Source: an uncultured Thermoanaerobaculia bacterium
Lineage (GTDB): Bacteria > Acidobacteriota > Thermoanaerobaculia > Multivoradales > Multivoraceae
Assembly (NCBI GenBank): GCA_951813015.1
Contig: CATOTG010000002.1
Span: 62,001 to 126,000, forward strand
Reading direction: 5' to 3'
Length of the DNA: 64,000 nucleotides
The notes beneath the pieces were generated by a model, which was not told where the DNA came from, did not search any database, and saw only the letters and a program-made list of their open reading frames with translations. The translations under genes and the position numbers were made by a program. This document shows, piece by piece, positions 9,944 through 18,490 of this stretch (position 1 is the stretch's first letter; every line of letters starts with the position of its first letter).

Positions 9944-10704
9944 TGCTCGAGGCCGCGCGACCCCTGCGTGCGCGGACCTTCCGGTCCGCATCCGGTGCGC
10001 CGCCGCAACGAGGCGCGTTCCAGGTGTCGCCAGCCGCGCCGATCTGTCGGCCTCCCCGGCCGGCAAGTGCGGGCTCGCCGTTCCCCGCAGGCCGGCGCCA
10101 TGCCGCGAGCTTCCGGAGACACCGGCGTTTCGCGGGCGCGGCTCTGGCCGCGGCGCTGCTCCTGCTCGGCTGCCGGGGCATGCCCTCCCCGTACCCGCCC
10201 ATCCACCTGAATCCGAACATGGACTACCAGGAGCGCTACGACCCGCAGGAGGCGAGCGCCTTCTTCTACAACGGGATGGCGATGCGCCAGCCCGTCGCCG
10301 GCACGGTGGCGCGCGGTCAACTGGACATCGACCACCGCCTGACGTTCGGGCGCGACGACGAGGGCTACCTGCTCGAGGCTTCGCCGATCCCGGTTACCGG
10401 CGACCTGCTGGCCCGTGGTCAGAAGGGCTACACGATCTACTGCCAGCCCTGCCACGACGAACGCGGCACCGGCCAGGGCATCCTGTTCGAACGGGCCGAC
10501 ACCCCGACCGCTTCGCTCCACGACGAACTGCGCGCCGGCTACAGCGACGGCCGCCTCTACGACATCATCACGAACGGTTCCGGGCTGATGGCGGGCTACC
10601 GCTACCCCCTCGGGGTCGAGGATCGCTGGGCGATCGTCGCCTACGTCCGCGAGTTGCAGGAAGAACGCCGGACGATGCAGGCGGAGCGGGAAGCCCGCCA
10701 GTAG
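9943..10704 (+). CDS. actE: ActE-like monohaem cytochrome c lipoprotein
   Basis: A 253-residue protein with a long, basic, Pro-rich N-terminus followed by a hydrophobic segment ending in a lipobox-like LLLLGC, so probably an outer-leaflet lipoprotein. The mature domain has the ActE hallmarks: a Pro-rich start, a segment corresponding to SxFFxxGxxxRxPVxGTVARG, and one haem site CQPCH with downstream Met candidates. In ACIII, ActE is a monohaem electron carrier subunit. The ATG at 9943 overlaps the actB stop (TGATG), which supports this start, although about 60 residues before the hydrophobic segment is unusual and a later GTG at 10024 is possible. Confidence 0.8.
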   Translation: MLEAARPLRARTFRSASGAPPQRGAFQVSPAAPICRPPRPASAGSPFPAGRRHAASFRRHRRFAGAALAAALLLLGCRGMPSPYPPIHLNPNMDYQERYDPQEASAFFYNGMAMRQPVAGTVARGQLDIDHRLTFGRDDEGYLLEASPIPVTGDLLARGQKGYTIYCQPCHDERGTGQGILFERADTPTASLHDELRAGYSDGRLYDIITNGSGLMAGYRYPLGVEDRWAIVAYVRELQEERRTMQAEREARQ

Positions 10705-10726
10705 CGCCTCAGGGAGCGAAGAGCCA

Positions 10727-12646
10727 GTGAGCAGAAACAAGATCCTCTTCGGCATCGGCGTTCTCGCCTTCGTGTCGGTGATCGTCACGGTCCGCCTGGG
10801 CGGCTTCCTGGTGGACAACGAGTACCGCCAGCCCGATCGCCAGGCGGCGGCCGAGGAGGCCCTGGGCGAAGCCGAACTCACGCCGCGCCAGCAGGGCATC
10901 GCGGACGAGCAGGCGGCCGACGAGGCGGAGGCGAGAGCCCTTCCCTACGAAGAGGCCGAGTACCGCGCGGTTCCCTTCGTCGGCAGCCGGGTCACCGTGT
11001 GGGTGCTGGCGCAGCTCCACCTGCTGTTCGCGGCGTTCGTCCTCGCGGTGCCCCTGTTCGCCTTCATCATCGAGTTCATCGGCTACGTGAAGAAGGAAGA
11101 GCGCTACAACAAGCTGGCCTACGAGTTCACCAAGCTGCTCTCCGTCTCGTTCTCGATGACCGCCACCTTCGGCGCGTTCCTGACCTTCGGGCTGATCATC
11201 CTGTACCCGAAGTTCACGAACTACCTGATGCACATCTTCTCGCCGACCTTCCTGCCGTATGTGCTGCTGTTCTTCCTCGAGGCGCTGTTCCTCTACAGCT
11301 ACTACTACGGCTGGGGCAAGTTCGGGCCGAAGGTGCACCTGTTCCTCGGCTTCATGCTGAACATCGTCGGCACCGCGATCATGTTCATCGCCAACGCATG
11401 GCTGACCTTCATGATGTCGCCCGGCAAACGGGAGGACGTGGACGGCGACGGCATCCCGGACTTCGTCTCGGCGGTCTCCGAGAGCGGCGCCCTTCTCAGC
11501 CTGCGGGACGCTTTCTTCAACTTCACCTGGATGCCGATCAACATCCACCGGATCATCGCCAACGTCGCCTTCGGCGGCTCGATCGCCGCCGCCTACGCGG
11601 CCTTCCGCTACCTCCGGGCGAAGACCGACGAGGAGAAGGCCCACTTCGACTGGATGGGCTACATCGGCAACTTCGTCGCGATCATCGCGTTTCTGCCGCT
11701 GCCCTTCGCCGGCTACTATCTGGCGAGCGAGATCTACGCCTTCAGCCAGACCCTGGGCATCCAGATGATGGGCGGCACCTTCTCCTGGCTGTTCGTCATC
11801 CAGGCCGCGGTGATCGGGAATCTGTTCCTGGGCGCGAACTACTATCTGTGGCTGGGGATGGGGCGGATCGAGGGCGCCGTCCACTTCCAGAAGTTCATCA
11901 AGTGGCTGCTGATCGCGATCGCCCTCTGCTTCGCCGTCTGGGCGACGCCGCGGTACGCGATCGCGTCCGTGTCCGAGATCGCCGCGATGGGCGGCAGCAG
12001 CCACCCGGAGCTCTCCTATCTGGGCCAGATGTCGGCCAAGAACACGGCGGTCAACATCCTGATCCTCTCGACCTACATGAGCTTCCTGCTCTATCGGCGG
12101 ACCGGCAGGCAGTCGACACACCCGCACAGGCAACTTCTGAGCCGCGCCCAGGTCGTGGTGTTCGCGGCGACGGCAGCTCTGGTCATCTTCTTCGGCATCT
12201 ACGGCTACTACGTGGACGCCGCGACGCGCGTCCGGTTCGCGATACCGCAGGTCTATTCCGTGCTCGCCGCAATGCTCGTGATCACGATCATCGACTTGCC
12301 CTTGTACCGGAACGCCCGGCAGCCCGGCGAGACCCAGTGGGGCAGGATGCCCGCGATCTCGCAGTACGCGCTGATCTTCATCGCCCTCAGCTTCACCTGG
12401 CTGATGGGACTGATGGGCTACGTGCGTTCGGGTCTCCGTGAGGAGTGGCACGTCTACGGTGTGGTTCTGGACACATCGCCCGACGCCTACACGCCCACCC
12501 TGGGCTTCGCCACCCAGGTGGTCTCCGTGACCGTGCTTATCTTCTTCGGTCTGCTGGGCGTCGTCTTCTGGCTCAGCAGCCTGAGCGGCAAGAAGGACCA
12601 CGAGCCGAAATCGGCCGCTGAGCTCGAAGGAGGGCAGGCCGCATGA
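10727..12646 (+). CDS. CydA-like polytopic membrane protein (cytochrome bd superfamily)
   Basis: A 639-residue protein with an N-terminal helix, a charged 60-residue periplasmic or linker stretch, then about a dozen further membrane helices. It resembles cytochrome bd oxidase subunit I: a His in the first core helix (AQLHLLFAA, about H98), a Glu in FFLEALFLYS (about E185, comparable to the CydA proton/haem-site Glu), H204 before ANAWLTFM (compare NSWMQxP of CydA), and H274 in INIHRIIANV. The CydA quinol-loop signature GRQPW is not found. An EF-hand-like loop DVDGDGIPD lies at about residue 237. The GTG start is 22 bases after actE, and the stop overlaps the next cytochrome gene. No CydB homologue is present. 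It is the only large polytopic protein in the operon and may be its quinone- or oxygen-reactive membrane module (inference). Confidence 0.75.
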   Translation: MSRNKILFGIGVLAFVSVIVTVRLGGFLVDNEYRQPDRQAAAEEALGEAELTPRQQGIADEQAADEAEARALPYEEAEYRAVPFVGSRVTVWVLAQLHLLFAAFVLAVPLFAFIIEFIGYVKKEERYNKLAYEFTKLLSVSFSMTATFGAFLTFGLIILYPKFTNYLMHIFSPTFLPYVLLFFLEALFLYSYYYGWGKFGPKVHLFLGFMLNIVGTAIMFIANAWLTFMMSPGKREDVDGDGIPDFVSAVSESGALLSLRDAFFNFTWMPINIHRIIANVAFGGSIAAAYAAFRYLRAKTDEEKAHFDWMGYIGNFVAIIAFLPLPFAGYYLASEIYAFSQTLGIQMMGGTFSWLFVIQAAVIGNLFLGANYYLWLGMGRIEGAVHFQKFIKWLLIAIALCFAVWATPRYAIASVSEIAAMGGSSHPELSYLGQMSAKNTAVNILILSTYMSFLLYRRTGRQSTHPHRQLLSRAQVVVFAATAALVIFFGIYGYYVDAATRVRFAIPQVYSVLAAMLVITIIDLPLYRNARQPGETQWGRMPAISQYALIFIALSFTWLMGLMGYVRSGLREEWHVYGVVLDTSPDAYTPTLGFATQVVSVTVLIFFGLLGVVFWLSSLSGKKDHEPKSAAELEGGQAA

Positions 12647-13110
12647 AGCTGACCCTGCCGATGCCGCTCAAGCTGGTCGGCGTGGTGCTGGGCACCACGG
12701 CCTTCTACATGTACCTCGGCCAGATCGTGCCCCAGAAGGAGAAGCATCCTCCGCCGCCGGTCCTGATCAGCGCCGAGATGACGACGGAGGACCTCATCCA
12801 GGTCGGCCTCGAATTGGCCAACGGCAGGGGCATCTGCATGAGCTGCCACAACGATGTCCGCGCCCCGGGCTTCGACGGCATCGGCTCGCGCGCCGGCGCC
12901 CGGATCGAGGGGATGTCCGACATCGAATACCTGGCGCAGTCCCTGTACGAACCGGACGCTTTCCTCGTTCCCGGCTTCGCCCAGGGCATGCAGAAGATGA
13001 ACGAGCCGCCGATCAGCTTTTCGGACGACGAGATGAAGGCCGTGATCGCCTGGTTGCAGAGCCAGGGCGGCACGGCGACCGTCACCCTGGACACCGACCT
13101 GGGCTACTGA
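12643..13110 (+). CDS. Membrane-anchored monohaem cytochrome c
   Basis: A 155-residue protein with one N-terminal helix (about residues 8-26) and a class I cytochrome c domain with a single CMSCH site; Met residues in GFAQGMQKMNEPP are candidate sixth ligands. It overlaps the preceding CydA-like gene by ATGA, so production of the two is coupled. It probably carries electrons between the ActABE-like module and the membrane protein or an external acceptor. Confidence 0.82.
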   Translation: MKLTLPMPLKLVGVVLGTTAFYMYLGQIVPQKEKHPPPPVLISAEMTTEDLIQVGLELANGRGICMSCHNDVRAPGFDGIGSRAGARIEGMSDIEYLAQSLYEPDAFLVPGFAQGMQKMNEPPISFSDDEMKAVIAWLQSQGGTATVTLDTDLGY

Positions 13111-13238
13111 GCCGAACTTTCAGGAATTCCTGAAATCATGAGGAACAACAACCCGCGCGTCCCTGTTCTGAACGGTGACCGCCCTGGAAGCGGGCGGCCA
13201 CCTGCCCCGCAACTCTCTCGGAACTTCTCCCGGAACTG

Positions 13239-14060
13239 ATGATGGACGGATTCAACCTACCGCTTCTTCTCGCTCTGACCGCGGGCGGCGCCGTGCTGGT
13301 CTGGCGCCGCGCCAACACCCTGACCTGGCTGCTCTTCAGTTGGGCAGCGCTGTGGGCCTTCTTCAAGTTCGGCTTCACCGTGCCGATGCCGCAGTCCGTG
13401 GCGACGATCTACCTCGGCATCACGACCCTCGCTCTCGTCTGTTACGCCTCGGCGAGTCGCGAGCGGCTGGCAGAGGTGACCTCGCCGATCGTCCGCCTGA
13501 TCCGCGAGCCCCGGTACCGGCTTCCTCTCGCCGCCCTGCTCGTCGCCCTGCCGGCACTGGCCGCCTACAACGTCCATGCGGACATGAACGTGCCGCTGGA
13601 GGCGCCCGGCTTCGGACGGGAGGTGCACCCGTCCCCGCCGGCGACGATGGAGGTGCACGGCGAAACGCTTGACATGGCGACCGCGGACAACCCCTACATT
13701 CACCTGCACGAAGACGACCCGGCTGCCTACGAGGAACACCTGGAGAACGGCCGGCGCGTCTACTACGAGAACTGCTTCTGGTGCCACGGGGACGGCATGG
13801 GCGGCGACGGCATGTTCGCCCACGGCCTGAACCCGGTACCGAGCAACTTCAACGACAGCGGCACCCTGCCGATCCTGCAGGCTTCCTTCGTCCACTGGCG
13901 GATCGCCCTGGGCGCTCCCGGGCTTCCCGCCGGAGGCACGCCCTGGGACAGCGCGATGCCGGCCTGGGAGAAGTTCCTCACCACCGAGGAGATGTGGGAC
14001 GTCAACCTGTTCATCTACGACTTCAACGGCTTCGAGCCGCGCGCTCTGGGGCAGCACTGA
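13239..14060 (+). CDS. Polytopic cytochrome c with N-terminal membrane domain
   Basis: A 273-residue protein. The first 115 residues contain about four hydrophobic helices, unlike simple anchored cytochromes. The C-terminal domain has one haem site (CFWCH, about C179) in a class I cytochrome context and ends with DVNLFIYDFNGF, a usual helix of that fold. It lies 128 bp after the preceding cytochrome and overlaps the next gene (TGATG), so it belongs to the same operon. Domains of this kind accompany CydA-like and NxrC-like proteins in some nitrite-oxidiser and Acidobacteriota clusters (from memory, not searched). Confidence 0.78.
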   Translation: MMDGFNLPLLLALTAGGAVLVWRRANTLTWLLFSWAALWAFFKFGFTVPMPQSVATIYLGITTLALVCYASASRERLAEVTSPIVRLIREPRYRLPLAALLVALPALAAYNVHADMNVPLEAPGFGREVHPSPPATMEVHGETLDMATADNPYIHLHEDDPAAYEEHLENGRRVYYENCFWCHGDGMGGDGMFAHGLNPVPSNFNDSGTLPILQASFVHWRIALGAPGLPAGGTPWDSAMPAWEKFLTTEEMWDVNLFIYDFNGFEPRALGQH

Positions 14061-15928
14061 TGGCCCGGCACGGCATCTCCATCACTGCGGCGCACCACCC
14101 GCCGGCCGCTTGTTCTGCCGCACCCCGCGCGGTGGCGGCGGCTGTGGCGGCCCTGTTGGCTACGGCGCCGCTCATGGCCCAGGTCGACCTCGGCACGGAG
14201 GAGCAGCGGGCGGCCGGCAAGGTCGTCTACGACAAGTACTGCGGCCAGTGCCACGGCGACGACGGCGACGGCAACGGCTACGCCACCCTGCGGGTCAAGC
14301 CGAAGCCGCGTGACTTCACCACCGGCAAGTACAAGTTCCGCACCACGCCGAACGGCATGCTGCCAACGGACGACGACCTGCGCCGGGCGATCGAGGTCGG
14401 CCTTCCCTATACCTCGATGCCGGGCTGGCCGAACCTGACGAGCGCCGAAATCGACAACGTCATCTACTACATCAAGTCCTTCTCCCCTGACTTCGAGAAC
14501 CCGGACCGCTACGGCGAGCCGATCGACATTCCCCCGCCACTCGAGTCGACCGAGGAGTCGATTTCCCGCGGCCGCGTGGTCTACGAGGAACAGGGCTGCG
14601 CGTCCTGCCACGGCGAGGTCGGCCGCGGCGACGGCCCTTCGGCGCCGACCCTGGTCAACGACAAGGGTGATCCGATCAAGATCGCCGACCTGACCCAGCG
14701 CTGGACCTATCGCGGCGGGCCGACCAAGGAGGACATCTACCGCACCTTCTCCACCGGGCTGAACGGCACGCCGATGCCCTCCTACGCGGACTCGCTCGAA
14801 GTCGAGGACCGCCAGCACCTGGTGAACTACGTCTACTCCTTGGGCGACGGCGACGACCCGGGCTACGGCACCCTGATCACCGCGGTCCACGCGGAGGAAC
14901 CGATCGACCTGCAGAACGGCGAGGCGCTCGACGCCCTGTTCGCCGATGCGCCGATGACCCGGTTCCCGCTCGTCGGGCAGATCAGCGAGCCGGGGAGGAA
15001 CTTCTACCCCTCGGTCACTTCGATAGAGGCCCAGGCCGTCTACAACCGGGACGAGATCGCGTTCCGGGTGCGCTGGAACGACCTGCGCGCCGACACCACC
15101 GGTCGGAACAGCCCGAGCATCGACGTGCCGATGTGGGACGAGGACAACGGCATCGGCGGCGATGCCGAGGACGGCGCGGAGGACGCCGCCGACTCCGGGG
15201 ACTTCTTCGGCGACTTCGGCGGCGAGGAAGCGCCAGCGGCGGCAGAGGACGACTTCTTCGGCGGCGGCGGCGATGACGATTTCTTTGGCGGCGGCGACGA
15301 CGGTGACGATTTCTTCGGCGGCGGCGGGGGCGGCGACGACTTCTTCGGCGGCGGCGACGCCGGAAGCGGCGGCGCCGAGTTCTCGGACGCGGTGGCGCTG
15401 CAGTTCCCGGCTTCGCTGGCGCCTGAAGACACTCCCCAGCTCAAGCCGTACTTCCTGTTCGGCGACAGCCAGAACCCGGTCGATCTGTGGTTCGTCAACC
15501 TGACCTACGGCGTCGCGGACACGTTTCGCGGCCGCGGCAGCGACCAGATCGAGCCCACCGAGGCCGACATCGTCGAAGCCGTGACCTCCTACGACCAGGG
15601 CGAGTGGACGGTGACCTACAAGCGCCGCCGCTCGTCGCGCGCCGGCGTCAGCTTCGCGGAACAGCAGTACACGCCGATCGCCTTCAGCGTCTGGGACGGC
15701 TTCAACCGGGAGCGCGGCAACAAGCGCGCCCTGTCGTCCTGGTTCTACGTCTACACCGAGCCGAGCGTGCAGCAGGCAGCGACCCTGCCGGTCCTGCGGG
15801 CCGCCTTCCTGGTGCTCGCGATCGAGCTGCTCGTCGTGTTCCTGGTCCACCGCCGCGCACGCCAGAGGGCGGCCGGCGCCGACACCGCGGCCGACGCCGT
15901 CGCGGCGGCCGGGGCCCCCGCGGTCTGA
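14060..15928 (+). CDS. Dihaem cytochrome c fused to ethylbenzene-dehydrogenase/NxrC-like haem-b domain
   Basis: A 622-residue exported protein: signal peptide, two cytochrome c domains (CGQCH and CASCH), a DOMON-like domain of the EB_dh family (starting about nt 14990) and a C-terminal helix (about nt 15780-15850) with a basic tail. The EB_dh domain binds haem b in the gamma subunits of type II DMSO-reductase-family enzymes such as ethylbenzene dehydrogenase and is also found in NxrC. It is split by an acidic, Gly/Phe-rich stretch of repeated DDFFGGG units (nt 15190-15380). The start at 14060 is chosen for its TGATG coupling to the previous gene and the signal peptide that follows; the longer frame upstream is not coding. 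It brings the operon to ten c-type haem sites. Confidence 0.82.
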   Translation: MARHGISITAAHHPPAACSAAPRAVAAAVAALLATAPLMAQVDLGTEEQRAAGKVVYDKYCGQCHGDDGDGNGYATLRVKPKPRDFTTGKYKFRTTPNGMLPTDDDLRRAIEVGLPYTSMPGWPNLTSAEIDNVIYYIKSFSPDFENPDRYGEPIDIPPPLESTEESISRGRVVYEEQGCASCHGEVGRGDGPSAPTLVNDKGDPIKIADLTQRWTYRGGPTKEDIYRTFSTGLNGTPMPSYADSLEVEDRQHLVNYVYSLGDGDDPGYGTLITAVHAEEPIDLQNGEALDALFADAPMTRFPLVGQISEPGRNFYPSVTSIEAQAVYNRDEIAFRVRWNDLRADTTGRNSPSIDVPMWDEDNGIGGDAEDGAEDAADSGDFFGDFGGEEAPAAAEDDFFGGGGDDDFFGGGDDGDDFFGGGGGGDDFFGGGDAGSGGAEFSDAVALQFPASLAPEDTPQLKPYFLFGDSQNPVDLWFVNLTYGVADTFRGRGSDQIEPTEADIVEAVTSYDQGEWTVTYKRRRSSRAGVSFAEQQYTPIAFSVWDGFNRERGNKRALSSWFYVYTEPSVQQAATLPVLRAAFLVLAIELLVVFLVHRRARQRAAGADTAADAVAAAGAPAV

Positions 15929-16015
15929 CCACTCCCCCATTCAGGGTTCGATAGCCTCCCGGGATCACCGGAAACACCGTTCGGAAACCATCTCCGCAAC
16001 TCAAGAGACACCACC

Positions 16016-18175
16016 ATGTACAAGACGATCTACGTCCCCGTCGACAACTCGGACTACTCGAACCAGGCGATCGCCTCCGCGGTCGAGCTGGGCCGGAAGT
16101 TCGACTCCACCATGGTCGGCTGCCACGTCTACGCGGCCAGCATGCACGACTACCGGTTCAAGCAGATGGAGTACACGTTGCCGGACGAGTACCTCGAAGA
16201 GACGGAGCTCGACCGCCAGCGGAAAATCCACGACTCCCTGATCACGATGGGGCTCGAACTCATCTCGGAGAGCTACCTCGAACCGATGAAGGCGGTCTGC
16301 GACGAGGCCGACCTCGAGTTCGAGCCGAAGATGATGGACGGCAAGCACCACGTCGAGATCGTCCGCGACATCCGCGAGTCCGGGTACGACCTCACCGTGC
16401 TCGGGGTGATGGGCATCGGCCGCGTCCGCGACACCCAGATCGGCTCGGTCTGCGAGCGGGTCGCCCGCACCGCCGACAAGGACGTGCTGATCGTCAAGCG
16501 CCTGCCTGCAAAGGCCACCGCGACGAACGGCAACGGCAACGGCGCCCGCGCCGAAGCCGACGGCCGCGACACGATCCTGGTCGGCGTCGACGGCTCGCCC
16601 CAGTCCTTCGGCGCCCTGATGACGGCCATCGACCTGGCGAAGACCTTCGGCAAGAAGGTCGAGGCGATCTCGGTCTACGACCCGTACCTGCACTACTCCG
16701 TGTTCAAGGGCGTGGTCAACGTGTTGACCGAGCGGGCCGCGAAGATCTTCCGCTTCGAGGAGCAGAACCAGCTCCACGAAGAGATCATCGACACCGGTCT
16801 GGCGCAGATCTACCAATCGCACCTCGATGTCGCCGAGACGATGGCAACGGAGGTCGGCGTCGAGGTGACGAAGACCCTCCTTGACGGCAAGGCGTTCCAG
16901 AAGGTCCTTGATCACGCCCGGAAGATCGACCCCTGGATGCTGGTCATCGGCCGCGTCGGCGTCCACAGCGACGAGGGCGAGAGCGGCCTCGGCAGCAACG
17001 CCGAGAACCTGCTGCGCTCCTGCCCCTGCGACCTGCTGCTCACCACCCGCCTGGAGTACCCCGAACTCGACGTCAAGGCCGAGGAGAGCATCCGCTGGAC
17101 GCCGGAGGCCGAGGAGCGCTTCAAGCGCGTGCCCGAGCAGGTGCGCGGCATCGCCCGCACCGCCCTGTACCGGCTGGCGGTCGAGCAGGGCCACAGCGTG
17201 ATCTCGAGCGACGTGCTCGACGAGGCGATGGACCGCTACATGCCGAAGTACACGGCCCGCGAGACGGAGGCGCTGGCCGAGCAGGTCGCCCTGCAGCTCG
17301 CGCGCAGCCGGCCCACGTTCATCTGCCGCAAGTGCGGCGTGACGTCGGCCGAGCCGGATCCGGTCCGCTGCGGCGTGTGCGGCAGCGAGTCCTTCGAGCA
17401 GATCACCGAGGAGATGCTGGACCGGATCGCCGAGATGGAGGGAGGCCTCGAGGTCGAGACGACCTACGACGGCCGCAAGCTCAAGTGGACCGCCGACGCC
17501 CGCCTGGCGCTCAAGACGATCGAGGACGCCTACCGGCGCCGCCGCGCCAAGGCCCGGATCGAGAAGAAGGCGCGGATGAGCAAGCTGCCCACCGTGACCT
17601 TCGAGTTCGCGCGCGTCCTGATCGAGGACGAGACCGGCGAGCCGGTGACGATCGAGGCCCGCGAGCACGCGGCCGGAACGAACGGCAACAGCGCCGCCGA
17701 AGCGGCGTCGGACGAGCGCAAGCTGGTTGCCCGCGACGACGACCGCGTACCGCTGCTCTCGAACCACGAGTGGTCCGCCGAGGCGATCGAGCGCATCCTC
17801 CGGGTTCCCGCCGGTTTCATGCGGGACCGAACCCAGGAGCGCGTCGAGCTGGTGGCCCGTGAAAAGCACGTCGCGGAGATCGGCATCAGGACGGTCGAGG
17901 AGGGCATCGAACTCGGCCGCGAGCTGATGGAGCAGATGATCGCCGCCTACGAGATCGGCAAGACGGAAGAGTCGCCCGCCGCCGAAGTCGCCGAGGCGGA
18001 GGCGAGGGCCGCGACCGCGGCAGGCAGGTGCCCGTTCGCCGCTCTCGCTGAAGCCGGCGCGAGCGACGCGCAGGTCGAGGCGGCCAAGGACGCGAAGGCC
18101 GGCGCCTACCTGAACGAGGTCGGCCTGATGTCGGCCCTCGACGACAAGCGCAAGGCCGGCGACCCGGAAACCTGA
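16016..18175 (+). CDS. Tandem UspA protein with PCP_red-like domains and a zinc ribbon
   Basis: A 719-residue cytosolic protein. Two universal stress (UspA) domains (about residues 1-165 and 184-345) are joined by an Asn/Gly-rich linker; IGRVGVHSDEGESGLGSN in the second is the nucleotide-binding loop region. A domain at residues 361-411 (WTPEAEERF.RVP..VR...) matches the C-terminal domain of light-independent protochlorophyllide reductase subunit B (PCP_red). A zinc ribbon follows (CRKC at 437/440, CGVC at 452/455), then a degenerate copy at about 491 and a third copy at about 586. Near the C-terminus is RCPFAAL (C672), a Cys-Pro motif shared with the gene at 23470. The gene starts the second half of a long collinear plus-strand array, 87 bp after the cytochrome operon. 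The function of this fusion is unknown to me; a sensor or scaffold role is a guess. Confidence 0.82.
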   Translation: MYKTIYVPVDNSDYSNQAIASAVELGRKFDSTMVGCHVYAASMHDYRFKQMEYTLPDEYLEETELDRQRKIHDSLITMGLELISESYLEPMKAVCDEADLEFEPKMMDGKHHVEIVRDIRESGYDLTVLGVMGIGRVRDTQIGSVCERVARTADKDVLIVKRLPAKATATNGNGNGARAEADGRDTILVGVDGSPQSFGALMTAIDLAKTFGKKVEAISVYDPYLHYSVFKGVVNVLTERAAKIFRFEEQNQLHEEIIDTGLAQIYQSHLDVAETMATEVGVEVTKTLLDGKAFQKVLDHARKIDPWMLVIGRVGVHSDEGESGLGSNAENLLRSCPCDLLLTTRLEYPELDVKAEESIRWTPEAEERFKRVPEQVRGIARTALYRLAVEQGHSVISSDVLDEAMDRYMPKYTARETEALAEQVALQLARSRPTFICRKCGVTSAEPDPVRCGVCGSESFEQITEEMLDRIAEMEGGLEVETTYDGRKLKWTADARLALKTIEDAYRRRRAKARIEKKARMSKLPTVTFEFARVLIEDETGEPVTIEAREHAAGTNGNSAAEAASDERKLVARDDDRVPLLSNHEWSAEAIERILRVPAGFMRDRTQERVELVAREKHVAEIGIRTVEEGIELGRELMEQMIAAYEIGKTEESPAAEVAEAEARAATAAGRCPFAALAEAGASDAQVEAAKDAKAGAYLNEVGLMSALDDKRKAGDPET

Positions 18176-18490
18176 GTGAAGTCTGCGCGGCGGTCATGGC
18201 TTCGGTCGGCTGTGTCCCGCGGCCTCGTAGCGGTACCGCTCCTCGCGTCGGCGTGCGGAGGCAACGTCGAGGAGGCCTCGGACATCGTGCTCGCACGACA
18301 CGTTCACACAGACCTCTACGACGCCCACGCGAGCGTGCTGGTCGACCGCGCCGGAGAATGGGCCGCGCCTGTGCGATCTCCCGACGGGCGCGCGGTCGCG
18401 GTCACACTGCGTGAGGCTGCCATCGAGGTCATGGCACTCGCCGCCGGGAGCACAGGCGCCAACTCGAATCAGAACCAGGAACGGACATGA
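18176..18490 (+). CDS. Small putative lipoprotein of unknown function
   Basis: A 104-codon frame beginning with GTG immediately after the UspA stop and ending in an ATGA overlap with the amidohydrolase. A basic N-terminus, a short hydrophobic stretch and LLASACGG form a plausible lipoprotein signal. The mature part is short, charged and not recognised. The exact packing between two convincing genes is the best evidence that it is real. Confidence 0.55.
   Translation: MKSARRSWLRSAVSRGLVAVPLLASACGGNVEEASDIVLARHVHTDLYDAHASVLVDRAGEWAAPVRSPDGRAVAVTLREAAIEVMALAAGSTGANSNQNQERT

Noticed and set aside
7985..10066. 693-codon leftward frame
   Set aside because: Antisense to actB/actE, whose Cys motifs show the coding strand.
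10709..12601. Long leftward open frame opposite the CydA-like gene
   Set aside because: It is antisense to a convincing membrane protein and has Arg/Asp/Gly/Glu-rich, unstructured translation typical of high-GC shadows.
14015..15940. 641-codon leftward frame
   Set aside because: Shadow of the dihaem EB_dh cytochrome gene; no recognisable motif.
15940..15975. tRNA T-loop-like GGGTTCGATAG
   Set aside because: No acceptor stem, anticodon arm or CCA context could be folded around it.
16001..17869. 622-codon leftward frame
   Set aside because: Antisense to the UspA fusion gene, which has clear domains.
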